This document shows, one piece after another, positions 34,801 to 41,543 of a stretch of DNA of 43,183 nt. How positions within the stretch are numbered: position 1 is the first letter of the stretch; every line of letters starts with the position of its first letter. The notes beneath the pieces were generated by a model, which saw nothing but the letters and a program-made list of their open reading frames with translations, was not told the DNA's origin and searched no databases. The position numbers were made by a program, and so were the translations under genes. The stretch is from Anaerolineales bacterium (GTDB lineage Bacteria; Chloroflexota; Anaerolineae; Anaerolineales; Villigracilaceae), in contig JACMLM010000036.1 in the NCBI GenBank assembly GCA_014379595.1, forward strand, positions 1 through 43,183, given 5' to 3'.

Positions 34801-35907
34801 TGGGCTTTGCGTCAATCTGGGGCAGAAGCGGGCCTGATCGGTATGTTGGAAGAAGGTCTGCTGCGCGTGATGTCGCATCAAGGATTCGACGAACGCATGG
34901 AAAACCTGCCCGATCAAACCTTGAAAGTGGAGATTCCAGCCATGATCCTGGCATTGGAAAGCGGTCAGCCGCAGCGTTTGACAGTTGGGACATCAAGAGA
35001 TAAATTGCTTCCCGCTGCACATACACAAATGGTAATTCCTATTCGCCGTGAAACCGCAGTAATTGGATTGCTTCATCTGGAAAGCACAAGCGATTCATTG
35101 GTGGATATTGACTTTCTGACCCGCCTCACCGATCATGCCGCCATTGCCATCTCCAATGCACAGTTGTTTGGTGAAGTGCAACGTGCTAATCTTGCCAAGA
35201 GTGACTTTGTTTCTTTTGTGGCGCATGAATTAAAGAACCCAATGACCTCTATTAAAGGGTATACAGAATTATTGGCTGGCGGGGCAGTGGGGCAGATCAA
35301 TGAAATGCAAAATAACTTCCTCACTACGATTAAATCCAATGTGGAGAGAATGTCCACTTTGGTCTCAGATCTCAATGATAATGCCAAGATCGAAGCAGGA
35401 CGCTTGCGCTTTGAATATAAAGCCACCAATGCAGCAGAACTTGTAGATGAAGTAGTTCGTTCTCTTAAACGTCAAATTGAAGATAAGAAACAGACGTTGG
35501 AGATCGTTATCCCTGCAAAACTCTCTCCCATGTGGGCAGATCGAACTCGCGTTGGACAGGTGCTTACCAATCTGGCTAGTAATTCCTTTAAATACACACC
35601 CGAAGGTGGAATATTGCAAATAGGTGTGGAAGAAGCTGTAAACCAATGGGATGCTGAAGGTGCTGCGCGAGTCATTCATCTTTGGGTCAAGGATAATGGT
35701 ATCGGTTTATCTCCTGAAGATCAACAAAAAATGTTCCAAAAATTCTTCCGTTCTGATGACCCGAAAGCACGTGAAGCACCGGGTACAGGTTTGGGTTTGA
35801 ATATTACGAAGAGCCTTGTTGAAATGCAGGGCGGCAAGATCTGGTTTGAAAGTGAATACCGTAAAGGTACAACCTTTCATTTCACCGTTCCAGTGGCTGA
35901 AGAGTAG
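31888..35907 (+). CDS. Membrane histidine kinase with PDZ-like and four GAF domains
   Basis: The product of about 1339 residues is a hybrid sensor. A TM helix (about 27-49) is followed by an external PDZ-like region (about 70-140, with VVVGDQLIAINDTPVRSSDE), then seven helices to about 415. Inside the cell come four GAF-type domains (roughly 430-600, 615-770, 775-930, 945-1090), the HisKA box (phosphoacceptor H1113 in VAHELKNPMTSIKGY) and the HATPase domain (N1232, DNGIGL near 1269, GTGLGL near 1299). No response regulator lies nearby. A TACAAT at 31873 sits 10 nt before ATG 31888 and no ribosome site is visible, so I chose this as a leaderless start; ATG 31837 or TTG 31828 would add 17-20 residues. 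Confidence 0.9.
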   Translation: MVTQSIQRNVQLSLQRSNTLVNQTLQWVVLAYQALAVVIFILGLFLANGWFQQPFLGAFYEHTMVFNGTGPSTPDPAWALYEQVVVGDQLIAINDTPVRSSDEVSALLQDLSIGENVTVTVRSESGEERSSAITLSEFPSSSRTVYFLIPSILSFIFIVASLWIFGLRRNEPAGRAFSLFTSSLAIITGAYFNVSTMHQFTLVWTVACALSGGALIDLALCFPLEPRSVINRPYLRLVGIFIGLILAVQAFTTLFNFEKPTAYITSWQYIFGFIALSVVLYIGINLYHAVYAQSPVIKIQSRTILYGTTLAFIPIGIWLAVKSFNTNINFSPYLFLPLALFPLVIGYTILRFRFLRTDDIVRSGFMYLLLTVFVVGGYVLLVTGIGLVSQTQLPANNAFLVGGYIFVLALVLEPIRTKLQSLLDTVFFRGERAFAEQLEGFSHKLTTALDLNTIGTALREQIASTLNPSRIHIYTYDSLNDYFSALPGADRRPTSDIRFAATSPFARYFETERLPLYLDNTASLPPALQSEQSRLALLGARLFIVLVGKQRENGWLALGPRLSGQPYTPRDLRFLENICDQASIAIERVQTVAHLERQILEMNALTRVSQGVNVTLTFDDVLELIYAQTSQIIPTSHFHITLFNKDSDYYYYGFCVENNERIPDRENLPFSTNTGLSPEVIRKGRPIITQDYIRECQARSHTPVLENVFAWMGVPLNAGAKSIGALSIGSRDGGTVYTRGQLELLQAIADQTAGAIVKARLLEETQQRAHQLSTLNEITQQLTSTLELGPLLQNILENAVGILNCEAGSLFMVDDQTGELVFRVTVGPVATNLIGQRLPPGTGIVGRAAQSRGPVIENEDQRTATRFSGVDQQTGFVSRSLMAVPLQAKDHVTGVIEVINRRDGLPFVEDDQSLLTAFAGQAAVAIENARLYELTDQELAARVEELSVMQRIDRELNASLEMDRAMRITLDWALRQSGAEAGLIGMLEEGLLRVMSHQGFDERMENLPDQTLKVEIPAMILALESGQPQRLTVGTSRDKLLPAAHTQMVIPIRRETAVIGLLHLESTSDSLVDIDFLTRLTDHAAIAISNAQLFGEVQRANLAKSDFVSFVAHELKNPMTSIKGYTELLAGGAVGQINEMQNNFLTTIKSNVERMSTLVSDLNDNAKIEAGRLRFEYKATNAAELVDEVVRSLKRQIEDKKQTLEIVIPAKLSPMWADRTRVGQVLTNLASNSFKYTPEGGILQIGVEEAVNQWDAEGAARVIHLWVKDNGIGLSPEDQQKMFQKFFRSDDPKAREAPGTGLGLNITKSLVEMQGGKIWFESEYRKGTTFHFTVPVAEE

Positions 35908-35919
35908 TGAGTTGTTGAT

Positions 35920-37077
35920 ATGACAGTCGTTTCGTCAGTAGGATATGCACAAGCGCTTGATGGGCGTGAAGCAGGTTTACAGGCGTCACATCAAGCCTTG
36001 AATCGACTGGGTGCTAATGTGCCGGGTTTTGCTGTGGTGATCGCATCGCATCAATATCAGGCGCGCGAAGTGTTGAATGGTGTAAGCAGCCTCCTGGGTG
36101 ATACTCCCATGATCGGCTTTAGTTCTCCCGCCGGGCTTTCTCAAGATGGTCAACATCCACACTCGGTAGTAGTTGCTCTCTTAAGTGGTGATTTTCAAGC
36201 AGATACGATGTGGTTTCCCGGCTATGCACAGTCCGGGCGGGAAACTGCTGCAAAGATCGTGCAGCATGCTCAGGCGCGGGCCGAACGTCAATCCATTCTT
36301 TTCTTTGCAGATGGATTCAATGGCGATGCCGAACAATTTTGCGGAGCGATCGCACCTGATTTAAATATCACAGGCGCACTTTCCAGCGGTGATCTTCATA
36401 CCGGGAATACGTATCAAATGGCGGGCAGTCAAACCGGCACGGGCGGAGTAGTTGCCGCCTTTCTGCGCGGAAATCTAAAAGTAGGGGTTGGGTACGATCA
36501 TGGCTGGGATCCGGTTGGGAGTCAATTCCGTGTTACACGTTCACGCGGATTCTGGCTTCGTACTTTGGATGGCCGCCCTGCTTCTGAAACATATGCCAGT
36601 TTGTTTGGTTATCCTGCTCGCGATTGGGCATTTCCTCCATTAAATTATCTGGCGCGTTTATATCCCCTGGGCGTGGAACAGGGCGAAGACCTCGTAGTTC
36701 GCGCTCCGATCCGTGTGGAAGCAGATGGTAGTTTCCGTATGAATGCGACCATCCGCGACGGGATCGATGCCTATTTACTCGTTGGAAGCCGTGTTGCTTG
36801 TGAGCGAGCCGCAAGACAAGCCACGCAACAAGCCTTGTTGCAGCTTGGTGATGCAAAGCCCGCTTTTGCCCTCGTCCTTGTAGATGTCGCCTGGCAAATG
36901 CTGCTCAAAGCACAACCTGGTGCAGAGATTGCTGCAGTGCAGGAAATCCTTGGCACCAAAATTCCAATTGCAGGCGGGTACACATTAGGTCAGGTTGCTT
37001 CCACTGGAACTACAACACCGAAGTTCTTAAACCAACATATTGTGGTTATAGTTTTTGCTGAGGCGAACCAAAACTAA
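35920..37077 (+). CDS. FIST-domain protein (N plus C domains)
   Basis: The 385-residue protein is a soluble FIST sensor, a domain thought to bind small ligands such as amino acids. The N domain includes VPGFAVVIASHQYQAREVLN and DTPMIGFSSPAGLSQDGQHP; the FIST_C part runs from about residue 220, with YASLFGYPARDWAFPPLNYL and a late GYTLGQVASTG. The gene starts 12 nt after the histidine kinase stop and is surely co-transcribed. I infer that it feeds ligand information to the kinase. The kinase output partner is not in the window. Confidence 0.9.
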   Translation: MTVVSSVGYAQALDGREAGLQASHQALNRLGANVPGFAVVIASHQYQAREVLNGVSSLLGDTPMIGFSSPAGLSQDGQHPHSVVVALLSGDFQADTMWFPGYAQSGRETAAKIVQHAQARAERQSILFFADGFNGDAEQFCGAIAPDLNITGALSSGDLHTGNTYQMAGSQTGTGGVVAAFLRGNLKVGVGYDHGWDPVGSQFRVTRSRGFWLRTLDGRPASETYASLFGYPARDWAFPPLNYLARLYPLGVEQGEDLVVRAPIRVEADGSFRMNATIRDGIDAYLLVGSRVACERAARQATQQALLQLGDAKPAFALVLVDVAWQMLLKAQPGAEIAAVQEILGTKIPIAGGYTLGQVASTGTTTPKFLNQHIVVIVFAEANQN

Positions 37078-37089
37078 CAGGAGGAAATT

Positions 37090-37500
37090 ATGGCAGGTAA
37101 AAAGAAAAGAAGCGGATCGACGAACGCAGGCAATGGCAGTATTGTCATTGGCGGTAATGTGGATCGAAGCAACATTGTTGCAGGGAATAATAATATGGTT
37201 TCAAATCAAAGCATTAATATCGCGCCTCTCTTTGAAACCATATATCATTTTGTTGAAACAAATCGCAAACTTCAAGCTGGAAAAAAACAGGATGCAAAGG
37301 AAGAACTTCAAGAAATTCAAGCTGCACTTGAAGAACCAAAACCTGACGAGAACTTTATCACGCGGCGGTTTCGAAATTTGAAACGCATGGCTCCCGAAAT
37401 TGTGGAAGTTGTTTTTGAAACACTCAAGAATCCAGTAGGTGGGGTGTCAGAAGTTATCAAAAGAATTTCAAAAAAGATGGCCGAAGAAGCGAATACATAA
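37090..37500 (+). CDS. Hypothetical protein with Gly/Asn-rich strand motif
   Basis: The 136-residue protein begins with a basic stretch, then SIVIGGNVDRSNIVAGNNNM, a GGN-x-IV-x-GN pattern that would fold as a short beta-solenoid rung. A helical middle (ETIYHFVETNRKLQAGKKQD; AKEELQEIQAALEEPKPDEN) and a basic C-terminal helix follow. The same pattern often marks small signalling or caspase/STAND-linked proteins in Chloroflexota, but I cannot name a family. The AGGAGG ribosome site is excellent. It begins 12 nt after the FIST gene, so it is the third gene of that operon. Confidence 0.72.
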   Translation: MAGKKKRSGSTNAGNGSIVIGGNVDRSNIVAGNNNMVSNQSINIAPLFETIYHFVETNRKLQAGKKQDAKEELQEIQAALEEPKPDENFITRRFRNLKRMAPEIVEVVFETLKNPVGGVSEVIKRISKKMAEEANT

Positions 37501-37510
37501 GAGTACAATT

Positions 37511-37539
37511 AACTGGCGGAACCTCCGTCAGTTTTTTTT
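37511..37539 (+). terminator. Intrinsic terminator ending the kinase operon
   Basis: AACTGGCGGA pairs with TCCGTCAGTT (one G-T pair) and runs into TTTTTTTT. It directly precedes the lipoprotein gene. Confidence 0.9.
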
Positions 37540-37554
37540 ATTGAAAGGATAAAA

Positions 37555-38280
37555 ATGAAACTCAAAATCTTTTTGCCCATCCTGATTGTTTTGACTTTCT
37601 CAAGCTGTTCAGTCCCAGTGGATGTGCCACCGTCTCCGACTGCCCTGGCAATTGCTACTACGCAACCAAATTTGATCGCATCTCCAACATTTACTCCCAT
37701 CCCCGCGCTGACACAGCCTCCAGCTTCTACACAGGTACAGCCTGCATCAACTGCTGTCCAACCTCCTGTATCAACCACTACACTTCCATTTTGTGATGAT
37801 CCGCGCACTCGTGAATTGATCAATTCTTTTAGTGCGGCGATTGCAACCAAAGATGGGCCGTTACTCGCGTCACTTGTCTCGCCTGCCTCTGGTATGGATG
37901 TGCGTTTTTATCGCGATGGCAATGTTGTCAACTATGATGTGGAACATGCGAAGTTTGTCTTTGAAACCACATTTCAAGCAGACTGGGGGCTTTCCTTTGG
38001 AAGCGGCGAATCTACACTCGGTTCATTTCAGGAGATTATCCTACCTTCTTTACAACTGGTATTTACACCAAATGCTGCGGTGGTATGCAATCAACTCAAA
38101 GTTGGTGGTGCAACTTATCAGCCCGTTTGGCCGTACCAAAACTTGAATTATTACTCTGTGCATTTCCCCGGCACAGACCAATACGGAGGAATGGATTGGG
38201 AGACGTGGGTCGTGGGTATGGATAATGTGGGAGGCAAACCCCATCTGGCAGCACTTGTCCATTTTGTGTGGGAGCCATAG
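37555..38280 (+). CDS. Secreted lipoprotein with Pro/Thr linker
   Basis: The 241-residue protein has a signal with the lipobox FSSC, placing the lipidated cysteine near residue 19. A Pro/Thr/Ser/Gln-rich linker of about 55 residues follows, as in many Chloroflexota surface proteins. The C-terminal domain (about 78-241) has two cysteines and the strand-rich segment WPYQNLNYYSVHFPG, followed by WETWVVGMDNVGGKPHLAAL. It looks like an NTF2-like or SnoaL-type fold of unknown role. AAAGGATAAAA precedes the ATG. Confidence 0.75.
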   Translation: MKLKIFLPILIVLTFSSCSVPVDVPPSPTALAIATTQPNLIASPTFTPIPALTQPPASTQVQPASTAVQPPVSTTTLPFCDDPRTRELINSFSAAIATKDGPLLASLVSPASGMDVRFYRDGNVVNYDVEHAKFVFETTFQADWGLSFGSGESTLGSFQEIILPSLQLVFTPNAAVVCNQLKVGGATYQPVWPYQNLNYYSVHFPGTDQYGGMDWETWVVGMDNVGGKPHLAALVHFVWEP

Positions 38281-38307
38281 AGACGATAGATAAGACTTAA
38301 CAACATT

Positions 38308-38353
38308 TATTTATCCCCTTTCCCTATATTTAGGGAAAGGGGATAAATTTTTA
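38308..38353. terminator. Long terminator hairpin before the Fur-family gene
   Basis: ATTTATCCCCTTTCCCTA pairs perfectly with TAGGGAAAGGGGATAAAT around TAT, followed by TTTTT. It ends the lipoprotein transcript and may work in both directions. Confidence 0.85.
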
Positions 38354-38387
38354 AGGTAAGAATCACTTTCATAAGCTATTCTATATT

Positions 38388-38411
38388 TATACTATTGCAA
38401 AAAGTTGCAAT
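38388..38411 (+). promoter_or_regulatory. Promoter -10 and Nur/Fur-type operator
   Basis: TATACT (38388-38393) is a good -10 box. It is directly followed by ATTGCAA-AAAG-TTGCAAT (38394-38411), an inverted repeat of 7-nt arms around 4 nt. It overlaps the likely transcription start. As I recall, the nickel regulator Nur of Streptomyces uses TTGCAA arms with a slightly longer gap. This points to metal-dependent autoregulation of the gene behind it. Confidence 0.7.
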
Positions 38412-38427
38412 AAGGTATTCCTGTAAT

Positions 38428-38853
38428 ATGACCTGTTCAGAAGATTACGCCCCTCAACTGCATGCCCGTGGGTATCGCATGACGCCTCAAAGACATGCAA
38501 TTCTTCATGTCCTTTGTGATTCAGGCAAACATCTGTCGCCTACTGAAGTCTATCAGCAAGCGCGTGAACAACTGACTAGCCTGACTGAAACGACAGTTTA
38601 TCGAACGTTGGAATTTCTTGTAGAGAACGAATTAGCGCGCCCTGCCCATATGGGAAATGGGCATCTTGTTTATGAGATCGCGCGCCATGAACATCATCAT
38701 TTGAAATGTCGTAATTGTGGAGATGAAATAGAGGTTGAACATGCCCTACTTTCAAAAGTTTATCGTCAATTAGAGTCTGCAAGCGGCTACCGCTTGACAG
38801 ATAGCCATGTCACATTTTTTGGTCTTTGTGCACATTGTCAAAAAGGAGATTAA
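38428..38853 (+). CDS. Fur-family metal-dependent repressor (Nur-like by context)
   Basis: The 141-residue protein has a winged helix (YRMTPQRHAILHVLCDSGKH; TETTVYRTLEFLVENELARP) and the metal-rich dimerisation half (HEHHHLKCRNCGDEIEVEH, and CAHC at the end). The four cysteines form the structural zinc site. Upstream codons to 38395 cover the operator, so ATG 38428 is the likely start. The operator TTGCAA-N4-TTGCAA and the cbiM-cbiQ-cbiO genes downstream point to nickel or cobalt as effector rather than iron or zinc. The specific metal is an inference. Confidence 0.88.
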   Translation: MTCSEDYAPQLHARGYRMTPQRHAILHVLCDSGKHLSPTEVYQQAREQLTSLTETTVYRTLEFLVENELARPAHMGNGHLVYEIARHEHHHLKCRNCGDEIEVEHALLSKVYRQLESASGYRLTDSHVTFFGLCAHCQKGD

Positions 38854-38854
38854 C

Positions 38855-39793
38855 ATGCATTACTCACCCGTACCCATGCACATCCCCGATGGTTTTCTTA
38901 CTATTTTTGTATCGGTCATTTGTTGGGGTATTACAATTTTCACGCTTGGCCTTTCCATCTCAAAAACAAATAAGGCGCTTGGCGAAAAACAGATTCCATT
39001 AATGGGTGTAATGGCTGCTTTCATCTTCGCCGCACAAATGATCAACTTTCCTGTTGCGGGAGGAACTTCCGGGCACTTGCTTGGCGGAGCAATGGCCGCG
39101 ATTGTGCTTGGTCCCTGGGCCGGCATGCTGGTGATGACTGCCGTCATTGCCGTGCAGGCATTACTCTTTCAAGATGGAGGCCTTGTTGTAATGGGTGCGA
39201 ACATTTTAAACATGGGATTGCTGACATCCGCAGTTGGTTATGGATTGTATCGTTCTGTTTCCGGACAATCTAATAATAAGGTGAAACTTGCCGTTGCCGG
39301 GGTTGCAGCATGGCTCTCTGTAATGACCGGTGCTTTGATCACATCCCTTGAGCTATGGTTAAGTGGTATCTCAGATTTACAAGTTGTCGTTCCTGCCATG
39401 CTTTGGGTACATGCAGTTATCGGACTTGGCGAAGCATTAATTACCGTATCTGCTTTGGGTTTTATCTTCCGCACCCGTCCCGATTTACTTGGCGAAGGCT
39501 CTGAGTCGGCGATGGGCAGCCGCAACTGGGCTTATGTTGGCGGATTGATAGCACTCATAGTCGTTTTATTCTCACCTTTTGCATCCTCTAACCCTGATGG
39601 TCTTGAGCGTGTTGCCGGGGATTTAGGTTTTCTCAATGCAGGCCAATCTGCTCCCTATTCTATTATTCCTGATTACACATTACCTTTCCTCGGTGAGACT
39701 GCACTCTCAACAATTGCAGCTGGAGTCATCGGTGTATTGGTTGTTGGTGTAATTGCAATACTTATTGGCCGTGGTATGAAGGCAAAGGCGTAA
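38855..39793 (+). CDS. cbiM: ECF transporter S component CbiM/NikM fused to PDGLE domain
   Basis: The 312-residue protein is the substrate-binding membrane subunit of a cobalt/nickel energy-coupling-factor transporter. The family start motif MHIPDGFL appears at residues 8-15, with six or so helices to about 220. A C-terminal unit with SNPDGLERVAGDLGF and one helix is the PDGLE (CbiN-like) domain, so a separate cbiN is not needed. The start ATG 38855 has AAGGAG. Since metal binding needs the His of MHI near the N-terminus, either processing removes seven residues or translation begins at ATG 38876. It lies one base after the Fur-family stop, so all are one operon. Confidence 0.9.
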   Translation: MHYSPVPMHIPDGFLTIFVSVICWGITIFTLGLSISKTNKALGEKQIPLMGVMAAFIFAAQMINFPVAGGTSGHLLGGAMAAIVLGPWAGMLVMTAVIAVQALLFQDGGLVVMGANILNMGLLTSAVGYGLYRSVSGQSNNKVKLAVAGVAAWLSVMTGALITSLELWLSGISDLQVVVPAMLWVHAVIGLGEALITVSALGFIFRTRPDLLGEGSESAMGSRNWAYVGGLIALIVVLFSPFASSNPDGLERVAGDLGFLNAGQSAPYSIIPDYTLPFLGETALSTIAAGVIGVLVVGVIAILIGRGMKAKA

Positions 39794-39795
39794 CT

Positions 39796-40587
39796 TTGCA
39801 TTTTGACGCTTTTGATCGTTATCATGAAAAGGAAAGTTTCATTCACCACCTTGATCCGCGCGTTAAGGTGGTGGTGACGATTGTTTTTATTGTTTCCAAT
39901 GCCCTACTGCCTGATGGCGCATGGATGGCTTTTGCGTTTGCATGGTTATTTTTACTCCTTGCGAATGTATTCTCGAAATTGGGGCTTACTTATACGACCA
40001 AACGTTCGCTGATTGCTTTACCTTTTGCGTTCATTGCTATTACAATTTTATTTTCCATGCCCGGTGAACCAGTTGCATCTTTCAAATTGCTTATGTGGAA
40101 TCTTACGATCACGGATACAGGGCTTCTTCGTTTTGTAAGCATTCTCATCCGCTCATGGCTTTCGGTGCAATTGGCTATCTTATTGGTAGCAACCACACGT
40201 TTCCCTGATCTGATCCACGCATTTGAACATTTGCGCGTGCCTGCAATTCTTACTACTATTATTGCCTTCTTATATCGTTATTTATTTGTGCTAACGGATG
40301 AAGTCCTTCGCCTGATGAGGGCGAGGGAATCTCGTTCGGCGGCCTCGGCAGGTAACAGGTCCGGAGGAGGCGTGTTGTGGCGTGCGAAAGTTGCGGGTAA
40401 TATGGCGGGTCAACTTTTTCTGCGAAGTTACGAACGTAGTGACCGCATCTACAATGCGATGTTATCGCGCGGGTATACTGGTCATCTTTATACGTTGAAT
40501 CCGCATGAGATGCAGTCGCGAGATTATTTCGTGACTGCATTTGCAATCGCGGTCATCTTTATTGTTCAGATCATTGGAAGGCTCTAA
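39796..40587 (+). CDS. cbiQ: ECF transporter T component CbiQ
   Basis: The 263-residue protein is the transmembrane coupling subunit. Five or six helices are seen at the start and the middle, and the coupling-helix signature RARESRSAAS near residue 175 and NRIYNAMLSRGYTG-like (RSDRIYNAMLSRGYTG) near 215-230 match CbiQ. It would link the ATPase to CbiM. The start is a TTG two bases after the cbiM stop, so translation is probably coupled; no better ATG exists near the conserved start. Confidence 0.9.
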   Translation: MHFDAFDRYHEKESFIHHLDPRVKVVVTIVFIVSNALLPDGAWMAFAFAWLFLLLANVFSKLGLTYTTKRSLIALPFAFIAITILFSMPGEPVASFKLLMWNLTITDTGLLRFVSILIRSWLSVQLAILLVATTRFPDLIHAFEHLRVPAILTTIIAFLYRYLFVLTDEVLRLMRARESRSAASAGNRSGGGVLWRAKVAGNMAGQLFLRSYERSDRIYNAMLSRGYTGHLYTLNPHEMQSRDYFVTAFAIAVIFIVQIIGRL

Positions 40588-41348
40588 TGCCACACTCACA
40601 CCCTCATACAACTTTTTCTATTCCAAAAAATAATGAAGATGCGCTTTGCGTGCAGGTACGTGACCTGCATTTTTCGTATCCTGATGGACACATGGCGCTC
40701 GAAAGTGTTTCGCTCAAATTATGCGATGGCGATAAAGTTGCATTAGTGGGGCCGAACGGCGCGGGAAAATCAACGTTGATGCTGCACCTGAATGGAATTT
40801 TGGGCGCGCGCGGCGAAGTGGAGATTCGAGGCCAACGCCTCACTCGTGACAATTTGCCTGCTATCCGCGCAATGGTGGGACTCGTGTTCCAGAATCCCGA
40901 CGACCAACTCTTCTCGCCGACAGTTTTTGAGGACGTGGCATTTGGTCCCCTTCACATGGGTTTGCCTGAAGAGGATGTTCGCGCGCGCGTGGATTCGGCA
41001 CTCGAAGCGGTACGCATGTCTTCATATAAAGATCGTCTTTCGCATCATTTAAGTGTAGGGGAGAAGAAGCGCATTGCAATTGCTACTGTGTTATCTATGA
41101 ACCCAAGTATCTTGATCTTGGATGAACCGTCTGCTGGACTCGATCCGCGAGCTAGAAGGACATTAATAAATCTACTGCGAGAATTGCCAATCACTATGTT
41201 AGTCTCCACACATGATATGAGGCTGGTGCAGGAATTATTTCCACGCACGATCGTGATGGATGAAGGTCGGGTTGTGGCAGATGGCTTGACGAGCGAAATT
41301 CTGGAAGATGAAAAGTTATTAACGGCACATGGGTTGGAGAAACCATAA
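40587..41348 (+). CDS. cbiO: ECF transporter ATPase CbiO
   Basis: The 253-residue protein is the ABC ATPase. Walker A is GPNGAGKST (about residues 54-62), the Q-loop is VFQNPDDQLF, the signature is LSVGEKKRIAIATVLS and Walker B is ILILDEPSAGLDP, with the switch His in LVSTHDMRLV. The ATG overlaps the cbiQ stop (TAATG). Only one ATPase gene is present, so CbiO is a homodimer, as expected for a dedicated (group I) ECF importer. A hairpin terminator follows. Confidence 0.95.
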   Translation: MPHSHPHTTFSIPKNNEDALCVQVRDLHFSYPDGHMALESVSLKLCDGDKVALVGPNGAGKSTLMLHLNGILGARGEVEIRGQRLTRDNLPAIRAMVGLVFQNPDDQLFSPTVFEDVAFGPLHMGLPEEDVRARVDSALEAVRMSSYKDRLSHHLSVGEKKRIAIATVLSMNPSILILDEPSAGLDPRARRTLINLLRELPITMLVSTHDMRLVQELFPRTIVMDEGRVVADGLTSEILEDEKLLTAHGLEKP

Positions 41349-41372
41349 TTTTCTGATACTGCCATGCTATAA

Positions 41373-41415
41373 ATAAAAGAGCTGTGAGACTCGAGTCTCA
41401 CAGCTCTTTTATTTT
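41373..41415. terminator. Near-perfect palindromic terminator after cbiO
   Basis: ATAAAAGAGCTGTGAGACTC pairs with GAGTCTCACAGCTCTTTTAT with no unpaired loop in the DNA. T-rich tracts flank both sides, so it can act in both directions. The 128 nt from here to the next gene show no other feature. Confidence 0.85.
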
Positions 41416-41543
41416 ACAAATTTGTTAAATACTTGAAAAGTTAACTGGATTGCAAACTGTAGTCATTGTAAGAATAGTACTAAATGGGGATAATCTTCGC
41501 GATCATTATCCAGGTTACTGGAAATATTATTAATAGAGGAAAA

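Noticed and set aside
38855-41348. Cobalamin riboswitch before the cbiM operon
   Set aside because: No B12-box-like sequence was seen in the short space upstream; the Fur-type operator explains control.
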